Under the pieces are notes generated by a model that worked only from the letters and a program-made list of their open reading frames with translations, made no database searches and was not told the DNA's origin. Source: LMUY01 sp964247705 (GTDB taxonomy: Bacteria; Pseudomonadota; Alphaproteobacteria; Acetobacterales; Acetobacteraceae). Taken from it: a stretch of DNA of 64,000 bases. Location of the stretch: assembly GCA_964247705.1 (NCBI GenBank), contig CAXTVQ010000014.1:10944-74943 (forward strand). The letters are read 5' to 3'. Positions 33,570 to 42,308 of the stretch are shown here, piece by piece; positions within the stretch are counted from its first letter, which is position 1, and each line of letters starts with the position of its first letter. A program made the translations under genes and the position numbers.

Positions 33570-34619
33570 ATGACGTTCCGAACGCTGCTGGCTGCCGGGT
33601 TTTGCATGGTCCTCTCAATATCGCCCGTCTTTGTGTCATCCGGGGCCGCCCGGGATCTTTCGGTTGTCAGCCGGAGTGCCGATCAGTTGCAGGCCCAGGA
33701 GGACGCTTATCTCAGGCCGTTCATGGCGGCCACGGGAACCCCCGTCACCGGACTGACCTGGCCCGGCGGCCTCGGCACGCTACGGACCCGGATCGAGGGC
33801 GGCGCCAACGATTGGGACCTCGTGGTCGTCTCCGCCGACGAATTGCTCGCCGGGTGCGACGACGGGCTATTCGAGAAGATGAACTGGCCGGCGGTCGGCG
33901 GAAAGGATCACTACCTTCCCCAGGCGGTCAGCGATTGCGGCCTGGGAGCCGGGGTGCGCAGCGTCGTGCTCGCCTGGGACCGCGACAAGCTGCCGACCAC
34001 GCCGAGCTGGGCCGATTTCTGGGACGTGGCCCGCATCCCCGGCAAGCGCGGGCTGCGCCGCACCGCGCGCACCAACCTCGAGATCGCCTTGCTCGCCGAC
34101 GGCGTGGCGCCGGGTGACGTCTACCGCCTTTTGCGCACTGATGACGGGGTGGACCGCGCCTTTCGCAAGCTCGACCAGATCAAGCCCTATGTCGCGTGGT
34201 GGACGCCGGACGCCCAGGGAGCACAGATGCTGAGTTCGGGTGAGGTGCTGCTGTCCAGTGCCGACAATGTCGCGATCACGACCGCGAACCGCTTGGAGAA
34301 ACGCCATTTCGGCCTGCAATGGGCGGGTAGCCTGTATACCGTGCAGTCCTGGATCGTGATGCGAAGCAGCCCGAACCTGGCCGACGCGCTCAAGCTGCTG
34401 GCCTTTGCGGCGGACCCGGCGCGGCAGGCGATCTTCGCGACCGACATCCCCTACGGCCCTCTGGCGAAAGGGGCGACCGACCAGTTGGCGCCCGACGTGC
34501 TCGCGGTCTGCCCCACGAACCCGGCCAACCTGCAATCGGCCCTGCAAGTGGATGAGCAGTTCTGGCGCGACAACGGCGACAAGCTGAACCAGCGGTTCGA
34601 CGCCTGGCTGGCCCACTGA
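33570..34619 (+). CDS. PotD-like extracellular solute-binding protein
   Basis: A 349-residue exported binding protein of the polyamine/iron-type class (SBP_bac_8). It has a signal peptide (TFRTLLAAGFCMVLSISPVF), then GVRSVVLAWDRDKLPTTPSW and WTPDAQGAQMLSSGEVLLSS, which are PotD-like blocks. The mature protein has a few cysteines. No permease or ATPase of a polyamine system is next to it; the mla-type transporter that follows is a different class. It either works with a distant transporter or serves another role. Ligand unknown. Confidence 0.88.
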   Translation: MTFRTLLAAGFCMVLSISPVFVSSGAARDLSVVSRSADQLQAQEDAYLRPFMAATGTPVTGLTWPGGLGTLRTRIEGGANDWDLVVVSADELLAGCDDGLFEKMNWPAVGGKDHYLPQAVSDCGLGAGVRSVVLAWDRDKLPTTPSWADFWDVARIPGKRGLRRTARTNLEIALLADGVAPGDVYRLLRTDDGVDRAFRKLDQIKPYVAWWTPDAQGAQMLSSGEVLLSSADNVAITTANRLEKRHFGLQWAGSLYTVQSWIVMRSSPNLADALKLLAFAADPARQAIFATDIPYGPLAKGATDQLAPDVLAVCPTNPANLQSALQVDEQFWRDNGDKLNQRFDAWLAH

Positions 34620-34642
34620 CCCCGGACAGCGCGCCCGCAGCG

Positions 34643-35728
34643 ATGGCCCAGCAAAGCGCGCCTGCCGCAATGGCGGAGGCGCCCGGCAAGCTCACGCTGT
34701 CCGGCACGCTGGACACTCAAGCGGCGGCGCGGCTGTGGGGCCCCGTGTTACGCGCGGCGGCGGCAAGGCGGGGCCGGCCGCTGGTGCTGGACGTGGCGGC
34801 CGCGAGCCCGGGCACGGCCGGGGCCGCGTTGCTGGCGGCGGCGGCGGCCCGCCACGGCGACACCCGGATCGAGGGCGCCAGCGAAGCGTTCTCCGCCCTG
34901 ATCGCGCAGGCCGGGACCGCCGCACCCAAGCCGGCTCCGCGGCAGCCTTGGACCTTCACCGGCGTCGCACAGGCACTTGCGCGGCGGGCCGGATCCATCA
35001 CCGCGTTCCTGGGCGAGAGCGTGGTGGCAGCGTTGTCCATCCCGTGGCGGCGGCGGCAGATCCGTGGTGGCGACCTCTTTCGGCTGGCCGACCAGGCAGG
35101 GGGGCAAGCCGTCCCGCTCGTGATGCTTCTCGGCTACCTGATGGGGCTGATCCTGGCGTTCCAGTCCGCCATCCCGCTGCAGCGGTTCGGGGCGGACATC
35201 TTCGTCGTGAACCTGGTCGGGCTCTCCCTCCTGCGTGAATTGGGGCCGTTGCTCGCTTCCGTGATCCTGGCCGGCCGCACCGGCTCGGCCTTCGCCGCCG
35301 AGCTTGGCACGATGAAGGTGAACGAGGAGTTAGCGGCCCTGCGAACGCTCGGAATCAGCCCGATGACGATGCTGGTGTTGCCCCGCCTCGCCGCCGCCGT
35401 GCTGGTGATGCCGGTCCTGACGCTGGTGCTGGAGCTTGCGGGCCTGCTCGGCATGCTGACTGTGATGATGGCGTTCGGCTTCCCTCCGGCCGCCGTCTAC
35501 GCACAGCTAGGTCGCGCGGTGCACGCGCGGGACATGTGGGGCGGCCTGTTCAAGGCGGTGTGCTTCGGCGCGGCGGTGGCCGGCATCGGCTGCCGCGCCG
35601 GGCTGGCCACCGGCATTGGCCCGCGTGCGGTGGGCCAGGCGGCGACGGCGGCCGTGGTGGGCGGCATCGTCGCCACCATCCTGATGGACGGCCTGTTCGC
35701 CATCCTGTTCTACCGGCTGGGCGTATGA
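34643..35728 (+). CDS. mlaE: MlaE-type ABC transporter permease with N-terminal STAS-like domain
   Basis: A 361-residue permease of the phospholipid/lipid Mla family. Residues 12-90 form a STAS-like region (LTLSGTLDTQAAARLWGPV), here fused in place of a separate MlaB protein. The permease core from about residue 110 has five or six membrane segments, and the conserved coupling loop is FAAELGTMKVNEELAALRTLG. It transfers lipids between outer and inner membranes. Its TGA overlaps the ATG of mlaF (ATGA). Such STAS-fused MlaE proteins are known in alphaproteobacteria. Confidence 0.92.
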   Translation: MAQQSAPAAMAEAPGKLTLSGTLDTQAAARLWGPVLRAAAARRGRPLVLDVAAASPGTAGAALLAAAAARHGDTRIEGASEAFSALIAQAGTAAPKPAPRQPWTFTGVAQALARRAGSITAFLGESVVAALSIPWRRRQIRGGDLFRLADQAGGQAVPLVMLLGYLMGLILAFQSAIPLQRFGADIFVVNLVGLSLLRELGPLLASVILAGRTGSAFAAELGTMKVNEELAALRTLGISPMTMLVLPRLAAAVLVMPVLTLVLELAGLLGMLTVMMAFGFPPAAVYAQLGRAVHARDMWGGLFKAVCFGAAVAGIGCRAGLATGIGPRAVGQAATAAVVGGIVATILMDGLFAILFYRLGV

Positions 35729-36459
35729 ACCCGGCGGTGCAGACGGACGGGCTGGCCCAAAGCTTCGGATCGCGCACGATCTTCCAGGGTGTCAGCTTCA
35801 GCGTCGCCCGCGGCGAAGTATTCGCCATCCTGGGCGGGTCGGGCTGCGGCAAATCCACCCTGTTGCGCCAACTCGTGGGATTGCTCACGCCGAGCGAGGG
35901 GCGGGCACGGGTTCTGGGCTATGACATCGCCACCGAGTTGGGTCCCATCCGGCGGCAGATCGGCGTGCTGTTCCAATCCGGCGCCCTGTTCGGCTCGCTG
36001 AGCTTGCTGGAGAACGTGATGCTGCCCCTGCAGACCCTGACCGAACTGCCTCCAGACGCGTGCGCCGCCATCGCCCGCATCAAGCTGGCACAGGTTGGCC
36101 TGGCGGACGCTGCCGGCATGCGCCCCGCCGAGGTCTCCGGCGGCATGGCCAAGCGCGCCGGCATCGCGCGGGCGCTCGCCCTCGACCCGCCGCTGTTGTT
36201 CCTGGACGAACCATCCGCCGGGCTCGACCCGGTGACCTCCGCCGGCCTGGACAAGCTGGTGCTGCAGTTGCGCGACACGCTCGGCACCACCTTCGTGGTC
36301 GTCACGCACGAGGTGCCCTCCGTGATGGCGATCGCCGACCGCTGCCTGATGCTGGACCGCGCGGCGCAGGGCGTCGTGGCGGAGGGTAAACCGCGGGACC
36401 TGGCGCGGGACAGCCCCGTGCCCGCGGTGCGCGGCTTCTTCGGGCGGCTGGCGGCCTGA
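35725..36459 (+). CDS. mlaF: MlaF-type ABC transporter ATPase
   Basis: A 244-residue ATPase partner of mlaE. Walker A is GGSGCGKST, the signature is VSGGMAKRAGIARAL, Walker B is LLFLDEPSAGLDP, and the switch His is in VVVTHEVPS. The VSGGMAKR signature is the usual form in Mla ATPases. The start overlaps mlaE by four bases and its stop overlaps mlaD by one base (TGATG), so the operon is tightly coupled. Confidence 0.94.
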   Translation: MNPAVQTDGLAQSFGSRTIFQGVSFSVARGEVFAILGGSGCGKSTLLRQLVGLLTPSEGRARVLGYDIATELGPIRRQIGVLFQSGALFGSLSLLENVMLPLQTLTELPPDACAAIARIKLAQVGLADAAGMRPAEVSGGMAKRAGIARALALDPPLLFLDEPSAGLDPVTSAGLDKLVLQLRDTLGTTFVVVTHEVPSVMAIADRCLMLDRAAQGVVAEGKPRDLARDSPVPAVRGFFGRLAA

Positions 36460-37463
36460 TGCGCGCGACCTACCTGCGCGTCGGCGTGCTGTTGTTGGCC
36501 GGCTTGGGGTTGCTGGTGGGGGCCGTGCTGTTCTTCGGCGGCAACCGGATCGCGCATGGCCGCGAGTACGAGACCTACTTCCGCGACAGCGTGCAGGGCC
36601 TCGACGTCGGCGCCCCGGTGAAATACCGCGGGGTCGCGATCGGCACGGTGGCACAGATCGGGCTGAGCAGCGCCGAATACGGCCGCGGCATGCCGGACGA
36701 TGTCCGCCGCACCACGTTCCGCACGGTCTTCGTCCGCTTCGACATAGACACGACGCGCGTCGGCAGCCCGCCGAACGAGGCAACCGTACGCGAGGGCCTG
36801 CGCGCCCGCATCGCACCGCAAGGCCTGACCGGGCAGAGCTACCTGGAGCTCGATTTCCCCAACAACGACCGCTTCCCCCCGCTCGAAGTGTCTTGGACGC
36901 CGCGCTACACCTACATCCCATCGATCCCCTCGACGCTGAGCCAGGTGCAGGACGCGGCGACCGGGCTGCTTGCCAAGCTGCAGCAGGTTGATATCAACGG
37001 GCTGGCCACGAATGGCCTCGGCCTGGTCGAGGACTTGCGCGCGACGTTGCGGGACGGGGACGGGCACACGCTCCTGATCCAGGCAACGGCCACCCTCAAG
37101 GCGCTGCAAACGGCCTTGGAGCAGGCGGACGTGCCGGGCTTGTCCGCCGAATTGCGGCAAACCCTGGTCTCGGCCCGAACCCTGGCCCAGGGGCCGCAAA
37201 CCCGCGAACTGCTCCGCTCGGCCACCGCAGCAACCGACCGGCTGGCGCAGGCAGCGGCAAAACTGCCCGAACTCATCGCCTCGCTCGAGGCCGTGTCGCG
37301 CCGGGCGGATGTCGGATCGGCGGACCTGGAAGCAGGCCTGGTGCCACTGTTGCGGGACGCGCGCACCGCCGTCTCTGCGCTGCGGCAAACCAGCGAGGAG
37401 ATCCGGCGGGACCCGGCGCAGGCCGTGTTCGGCGGGGCGCCACCGCGGAGCCGGGACCGTTGA
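36459..37463 (+). CDS. mlaD: MlaD-type MCE-domain protein
   Basis: A 334-residue inner-membrane anchored MCE protein. One membrane segment (residues 8-28), then the MCE domain (about 40-120) with YFRDSVQGLDVGAPVKYRGV, then a long helical tail rich in Ala, Leu and Gln. MCE proteins form hexameric channels that carry lipids across the periplasm. The long tail fits the PqiB/YebT-like or alphaproteobacterial MlaD form, not the short enterobacterial MlaD. The stop is overlapped by the TTG start of the lipoprotein gene. Confidence 0.92.
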   Translation: MRATYLRVGVLLLAGLGLLVGAVLFFGGNRIAHGREYETYFRDSVQGLDVGAPVKYRGVAIGTVAQIGLSSAEYGRGMPDDVRRTTFRTVFVRFDIDTTRVGSPPNEATVREGLRARIAPQGLTGQSYLELDFPNNDRFPPLEVSWTPRYTYIPSIPSTLSQVQDAATGLLAKLQQVDINGLATNGLGLVEDLRATLRDGDGHTLLIQATATLKALQTALEQADVPGLSAELRQTLVSARTLAQGPQTRELLRSATAATDRLAQAAAKLPELIASLEAVSRRADVGSADLEAGLVPLLRDARTAVSALRQTSEEIRRDPAQAVFGGAPPRSRDR

Positions 37464-38062
37464 AGCGCCGGGCGGTGCTGGCCGCCGCAGCGGGTCTGAC
37501 GGGATGCAGCATTCTCCCGGTGCGGCCATACCTGGAAAAACGCGAGTGGCCGCTGGATGTGCGGCGGCCCGTCACCCTCCCGCCGAACCCAGCGGGCAAG
37601 GTGCTGCTGGTCCGCACGCTGCGGGCGGCGCCGGGGCTCGAAGCGCGTGGATTGCAAGTGCTGCAGCCCGACCGCAGCATCCGCACCGATTTCTACGAGG
37701 AATGGAGCGTGCCGCCCGCCGACGCCGTGGAAGATGTACTGCGTCGTTGGCTCGCAGCGAGCGGGCTGTTCTCGGCCGTGCTGGCGCCCGGCAGCCGGCT
37801 ACGGGCCGACCTGGCGCTGGAGGGGGAACTGCTTTCGATGCTGGCCCGCCCGGCTGACCGCCTGAGCCGGGTGTCGCTCGGGCTGGTGCTGCTGGACCTA
37901 CGGCCGTCCACCGTCCGCGTCTTGCTGCAAAGCGAAGTCGATGCAACCGCGCCGCTGGACAACAACGACCCGCCGGCGATCGCGCATGCCGGGCAGACCG
38001 CTTTGGCATCGGTGATGCAGACCGTAGAGGCGCAGATCAGGAGTGCGATCGTTTCGCAGTGA
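37460..38062 (+). CDS. ABC-type transport auxiliary lipoprotein (PqiC-like)
   Basis: A 200-residue lipoprotein with the lipobox GLTGC (Cys 16) after a twin-arginine-like KRRAVLAAAA start. The domain resembles the PqiC/auxiliary component of MCE transporters: VLLVRTLRAAPGLEARGL, then TDFYEEWSVPPADAVEDVLRRWL. It is expected at the outer membrane as the receiver or donor of lipids. The start is TTG 37460, which overlaps the mlaD TGA. This placement gives a perfect lipoprotein signal, so the TTG start is well supported. Confidence 0.9.
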   Translation: MKRRAVLAAAAGLTGCSILPVRPYLEKREWPLDVRRPVTLPPNPAGKVLLVRTLRAAPGLEARGLQVLQPDRSIRTDFYEEWSVPPADAVEDVLRRWLAASGLFSAVLAPGSRLRADLALEGELLSMLARPADRLSRVSLGLVLLDLRPSTVRVLLQSEVDATAPLDNNDPPAIAHAGQTALASVMQTVEAQIRSAIVSQ

Positions 38063-38147
38063 ACGGGCACGGTTTTGCCACGTTCCGCCATCAGTCTTGC
38101 CGCAATGACAACCCACTCTGGGGATGTCAAAGACGTTGGAGGAACAC

Positions 38148-38564
38148 ATGCGTATCGTAACAGCCTTGGCCCTTGCCGGCCTGATATCGTCGCCGATGCT
38201 GGCCCACGCGCAGCCTTACTACGGCGACGGCAATAACAATCCTCAATACGACCGGGGCTATGACCGCCGGCAGCGCGAGGATCTGCAGCGCCAGCAACAA
38301 CGCAACCAGCAGGTGCTGGGCCAGGAGCAGCAGTATAACCAGAATGTGCTGAACCGCGAGCAGCAGCATAACGCCGTCGTACAGCAACAACAGCAATACA
38401 ACCAAGCCGTCATAGCGCAACAGCAACAGCGCAATACCGCCCTGCAACAGCAGCAGAATGCGACTGTCGTTCAGCAACAGCAGCATAATGCAGCGGTTCT
38501 GGCGCAACAGAACGCCTACAACCAGGCACTAATCGCCCAGCAACGGGCTGCTCAGGGACGTTAA
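38148..38564 (+). CDS. Gln-rich secreted protein with ~11-residue repeats
   Basis: A 138-residue protein with a signal peptide (RIVTALALAGLISSPMLAHA). The mature 117 residues contain 38 glutamines. From residue 53 the chain is a run of units of mostly 10-11 residues of the type V-L-x-x-x-Q-Q-x-N-x-x (VLGQEQQYNQN, VLNREQQHNAV, VQQQQQYNQA, VIAQQQQRNTA and so on), a hendecad-like spacing that suits a long helix. CAA and CAG codons are mixed, so recent slippage is not evident. The start ATG 38148 has GGAGGAACAC upstream. No family is recognised; the role may be structural or adhesive. Confidence 0.8.
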   Translation: MRIVTALALAGLISSPMLAHAQPYYGDGNNNPQYDRGYDRRQREDLQRQQQRNQQVLGQEQQYNQNVLNREQQHNAVVQQQQQYNQAVIAQQQQRNTALQQQQNATVVQQQQHNAAVLAQQNAYNQALIAQQRAAQGR

Positions 38565-38611
38565 CCCTCTCCCTCTCCCGCTCCCCGCGGGAGAGGGCCG
38601 GGTGAGGGTGC
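38563..38611 (+). repeat. Dispersed hairpin repeat, copy 3
   Basis: CCCTCTCCCGC, loop TCCCC, GCGGGAGAGGG is a perfect 11-bp stem, followed by CCGGGTGAGGG. It lies just after the Gln-rich gene and before the convergent molybdenum hydroxylase gene. It could end transcription for either, but has no T-run. Confidence 0.75.
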
Positions 38612-38675
38612 CAAGGCGCCGACACGCTCTTGCCGGCGCCCCCGACCCCGCCCCGCGCCTATGCGGCGAAAGACC

Positions 38676-40991
38676 TCAAGCCGCCTGCAACGCCTTCCAA
38701 ACCTTCTCGGGCGTCGCCGGCATGTCGATTGATTTCACGCCGGCGCTCGCCAGCGCGTCCACGATCGCATTGATCATCGCCGGCGGGCTGCCGACCGCAC
38801 CAGCCTCGCCCGCACCCTTCACGCCGAGCGGGTTCGTGCCGCACGGCACCTCGATCAGATCCACCTCGATATCCGGCAGATCGGACGCGCGGGGCAGGGC
38901 GTAGTCCATGAAGCTACCGGCCAGCAACTGGCCGGACGACGGATCGTAAGCCGTGTGTTCGAGGACCGCCTGGCCGTAGCCTTGCGCGACGCCGCCATGC
39001 ACCTGGCCGCGAACGATCAGCGGGTTCACCGCCTTGCCCACGTCGTCGCAGACGATATAGCGCTTGACGTCCACCATGCCCGTGTCCGGGTCCAACTCGA
39101 CCTCGGCCATGTGGCAGCCGTTCGGGAAGGTGTGGCTCTCGATCTTCGCGATCTCCGCCGCATCCAGCGTGGTCGCCGTTTCCCCGCGTGACACCCGGCC
39201 CAACTGCGAGGCGGCCAGGCTCAGGATATCGACCCCCTTGTCGGTGCCGACAACGGTGAACCGCCCACCGCTGAACTCGATGTCGGCCACCGCCGCCTCG
39301 AGCGCTTCGGACGCCGCCTGTTTGCCCTTCTCGATCACGCTGGCCGCCGTCACCAGGATCGCCTGGCCCTCGGAATAGAGGCTGCGCGCGCCACCGGTGC
39401 CGCCGCCGGTCGGGATGCTGTCGGTGTCACCCTGCAGGATGCGGATCTTGTCGCCGTCGATGCCCAACCGGTCCGCCGTCAGCATGACGTAGGCCGTCTC
39501 GTGGCCTTGGCCGGAGGATTGCGTGCCGACATACACGTCCACGAAGCCATCGGCCGTGAACTTCATCTCCGCCCGCTCGGTCGGCGCACCACCGGTCGCT
39601 TCGAGGTAGTACGCCATGCCGATGCCGCGCTTCTTGCCCTTCGCCGCGCTGGCGGCCCGGCGGCCCTCGAAGCCGTCCCAGTCCATCTTGGCCAGCGCCG
39701 CATCCAGCACGCGGACGAAATCGCCGCTGTCATAGGTCTGCTTCATCGCCGATACGAACGGCATGGCGTCCGGCTTGACCATGTTCAGCTTGCGGATCGC
39801 GACCCGGTCCATGCCGATTTCGGCCGCCGCCGCGTCGATCAGCCGTTCGACGACGTAGTTGCTCTCGGGCCGGCCAGCACCGCGGTAGGCGTCCACCGGC
39901 ACAGTGTTGGTGAACACGCCGATGACGTTGGCGTAGATTGCCTGAAACCCATACACGCTGGCCAGCACCTTCGTCCCAGCCATCGTCGGGATCATCGGCG
40001 CGAACGTGGACAGATACGCGCCCATGTTCGCCACGTTGCGTGTGCGCAGCGCGAGGAACCGGCCCTCCTTGTCCAGCGCGATCTCGCCGGCGGTGATGTT
40101 GTCGCGCCCCTGCGTGTCCGACAGGAACGCCTCGGACCGCTCGCTCGCCCACTTAACCGGGCGGCCCAGCTTGCGGGCGGCGTAGCAGGTCAGCACGTGC
40201 TCGGCATACAGGAACAGCTTCATGCCGAAGCCGCCGCCCACGTCTGGCGTCACCACGCGGAACTGCTCCTCCGGCACGTTGAACACGGCCTTGCCGAGCA
40301 GCGACTTGATCACCCAACCACCCTGCGTGTTGGTGTGCAGCGTCCAGCGGCCGTCCTGGTAGTCGGCCAGCGCGGCGCGCGCCTCCATGCTGTTCACGAC
40401 GATGCGGTTGTTCACCACCGTCAGCCGGGTCACGTGCGCGGCGTTCAGGAACAGTTCCTCGACACGCTCCTTGTCGCCGGTCTCCCAGTCGAAGCAGGTG
40501 TTGTTGTGCGCGTCCGTCCACACCGCCGGCTGGCTGTGATCGGTGGCGGTGGCCAGGTCGGTCACCGATGGCAACACGTCATACTCGACGCTCACGGCCT
40601 CCGCGCCGTCACGGGCCGCCTTCAGCGTCTCGGCGACGATGAACGCCACCGGGTCACCCACATGCCGAACGGTCTCGCGCGCCAACACGGGGTGCGGCGG
40701 GTCGAACCGAGGCGAGCCGTCCCGGTTATTCAGCGGGATCGCGCAGGGCAGGCCGCCGATGCCATCCGCCTCCAGATCGGCCCCGGTATAGACGGCTACG
40801 ACGCCCGGGACGCTCAGCGCCTCCGCAGTATCGATCGCGCCGAGCTTGGCAGCGGCGTGGGGGGACCGAAGCACGGCGCCGAACAGCATGCCGGGCAACG
40901 CAATGTCGTCGGTATAGCGGCCGCTGCCCTTGAGCAGGCGCGGATCCTCGACGCGGCGAACGGGCTGGGCGAGACCGAATTTTGTGGCCAT
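38676..40991 (-). CDS. Xanthine dehydrogenase-family molybdopterin-binding large subunit (CoxL form II-like)
   Basis: A 771-residue molybdenum hydroxylase large subunit. The N-terminal RVEDPRLLKGSGRYTDD and the loop GGGFGMKLF are typical. The active-site loop reads DAYRGAGRPE, the form II (non-classic) CoxL signature, not the AYxCSFR of true CO dehydrogenase. The catalytic Glu is in GAGEAGAVGSPP. It probably oxidises an aldehyde or N-heterocycle. The small FeS and medium FAD subunits are not next to it. The start ATG 40991 gives the family start MATKFGLAQPVRRVED. Confidence 0.92.
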   Translation of the reverse strand: MATKFGLAQPVRRVEDPRLLKGSGRYTDDIALPGMLFGAVLRSPHAAAKLGAIDTAEALSVPGVVAVYTGADLEADGIGGLPCAIPLNNRDGSPRFDPPHPVLARETVRHVGDPVAFIVAETLKAARDGAEAVSVEYDVLPSVTDLATATDHSQPAVWTDAHNNTCFDWETGDKERVEELFLNAAHVTRLTVVNNRIVVNSMEARAALADYQDGRWTLHTNTQGGWVIKSLLGKAVFNVPEEQFRVVTPDVGGGFGMKLFLYAEHVLTCYAARKLGRPVKWASERSEAFLSDTQGRDNITAGEIALDKEGRFLALRTRNVANMGAYLSTFAPMIPTMAGTKVLASVYGFQAIYANVIGVFTNTVPVDAYRGAGRPESNYVVERLIDAAAAEIGMDRVAIRKLNMVKPDAMPFVSAMKQTYDSGDFVRVLDAALAKMDWDGFEGRRAASAAKGKKRGIGMAYYLEATGGAPTERAEMKFTADGFVDVYVGTQSSGQGHETAYVMLTADRLGIDGDKIRILQGDTDSIPTGGGTGGARSLYSEGQAILVTAASVIEKGKQAASEALEAAVADIEFSGGRFTVVGTDKGVDILSLAASQLGRVSRGETATTLDAAEIAKIESHTFPNGCHMAEVELDPDTGMVDVKRYIVCDDVGKAVNPLIVRGQVHGGVAQGYGQAVLEHTAYDPSSGQLLAGSFMDYALPRASDLPDIEVDLIEVPCGTNPLGVKGAGEAGAVGSPPAMINAIVDALASAGVKSIDMPATPEKVWKALQAA

Positions 40992-41084
40992 GAGGACTGT
41001 TCCCGGGCTTGTGATGCCTACAGTATCTGCGGATTGCACACCGTTCGCCAAGGGGAAGCTGCAAATGGCGGCGCGGGCGATGCG

Positions 41085-42308
41085 CTAGCGGCCGTTGCCA
41101 GTGAGGAAATCAAGCTGCCAGCCCATCTCCTCGACGCTCAACGGGAACTCGCCGGACCGCGTCGCCCGCAGCACGACAGCCGGAGCGATCTTGCCGAGCG
41201 CCGTCTGGACCGGGCCGGCCGCGCTGGCCGAGAACCCGGCTCGCCATACCAGGCTCATCAGCCCTTTCGCGCTGCGCAGCAACGTCGCACGCTGCACGAT
41301 GTCCAACCCGACACCGGCAGCCACCGCCAGCATGGCGCCTGCCTGCCGGCCTTCCCCGGCGCGCAGGCATGCGAGCAGGCTGGCCTCGTCCAGCTCGCCG
41401 CGCTCGTCCATCTGGCGCGCCATGATGACCAGGTGCTCGTCCGTCACTGCGGCAGCGTCCTGCCCGGGACGGGCTTGCCCCGCCAGCACGTGCCGGATCG
41501 AAGCGACCACATCCACCGACAAGTCCGTTCTGCCCGCCAGTTCCCGCAACTCGTGGCCGGCGACAATCTCGCACAGTGCGCGCGCCGCTTGATCCGGCAG
41601 CCGGGGGCGGCGAACCAGCGGCGCGTGCCACTCCGGCTCCGTAGCGGCGCGGGCGATCAGCGCGTCGAGCGTTGCCTCCCGGATCGCAGCGGATTGGTTG
41701 GCGAGCAGGCTGCGGATCGCCGGGCTGTCAGCGCCGGCGGCGATCATGTCGGCGACGCACTCCGGCAGGCCTGCGCGGCAGGCGATCGCGGTCGCCGTCC
41801 GGTGATGCGGTGGCGCCGCCAGCAAGGCCATCAGATCCTCCGCCGAGAGCAGCGGCGAGAGGCGCAGCACTGGCTCGCTCACCTCGATTGCGCTGTCCTC
41901 CGCCAAGGTGAGTATGGCGGCGCGCGGCGCGTCCGGCAGACTGGCCAGCGCCGCCGCAATGACCGCGCGGACCCGCACCGCTTCGTCCCGCACGAGGCCG
42001 GAGAGGATGGCGACCGTGCGGTCGCGCAGCTCCGCCTGGGCCGGCGCGGACAGGCTGGGCAGCGCACTGCTCAGCTTGCGCGCGAGCAACAGCCGGACGC
42101 GTTCGTCCGCATCGGCGGCAAGGCGGTGCTGCCCGATCGCCGGCGTGCACGGGTTCAGCGCCAGGGCCGCACGCACGGTCACCGAACCGTCGGCAACCAG
42201 CCCGGCTAGCTGACCGTGCGGAGTCGCCGGGTCGGCGGCGAGCCTGACCCGGCTGTCCGACTCCGTCGTGCCCGGGATCTGCGCTTCTGGAGGCGATGCG
42301 GCAGGCAT
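41085..42308 (-). CDS. DUF2336 protein
   Basis: A 407-residue helical-repeat protein of the DUF2336 type (HEAT-like): repeated motifs such as LAADPATPHGQLAGLVADGS and LRLSPLLSAEDLMALLA. The family is found in alphaproteobacteria, often near signalling genes, and its role is unknown. The ATG directly abuts the TAA of the diguanylate cyclase gene, so it is co-translated with that signalling enzyme. That suggests a link to cyclic-di-GMP control, as inference only. Confidence 0.88.
   Translation of the reverse strand: MPAASPPEAQIPGTTESDSRVRLAADPATPHGQLAGLVADGSVTVRAALALNPCTPAIGQHRLAADADERVRLLLARKLSSALPSLSAPAQAELRDRTVAILSGLVRDEAVRVRAVIAAALASLPDAPRAAILTLAEDSAIEVSEPVLRLSPLLSAEDLMALLAAPPHHRTATAIACRAGLPECVADMIAAGADSPAIRSLLANQSAAIREATLDALIARAATEPEWHAPLVRRPRLPDQAARALCEIVAGHELRELAGRTDLSVDVVASIRHVLAGQARPGQDAAAVTDEHLVIMARQMDERGELDEASLLACLRAGEGRQAGAMLAVAAGVGLDIVQRATLLRSAKGLMSLVWRAGFSASAAGPVQTALGKIAPAVVLRATRSGEFPLSVEEMGWQLDFLTGNGR

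Noticed and set aside
39501..42209. A 902-codon plus-strand frame opposite the molybdenum hydroxylase and DUF2336 genes
   Set aside because: It has no start context or domain and is antisense to two well-supported genes.
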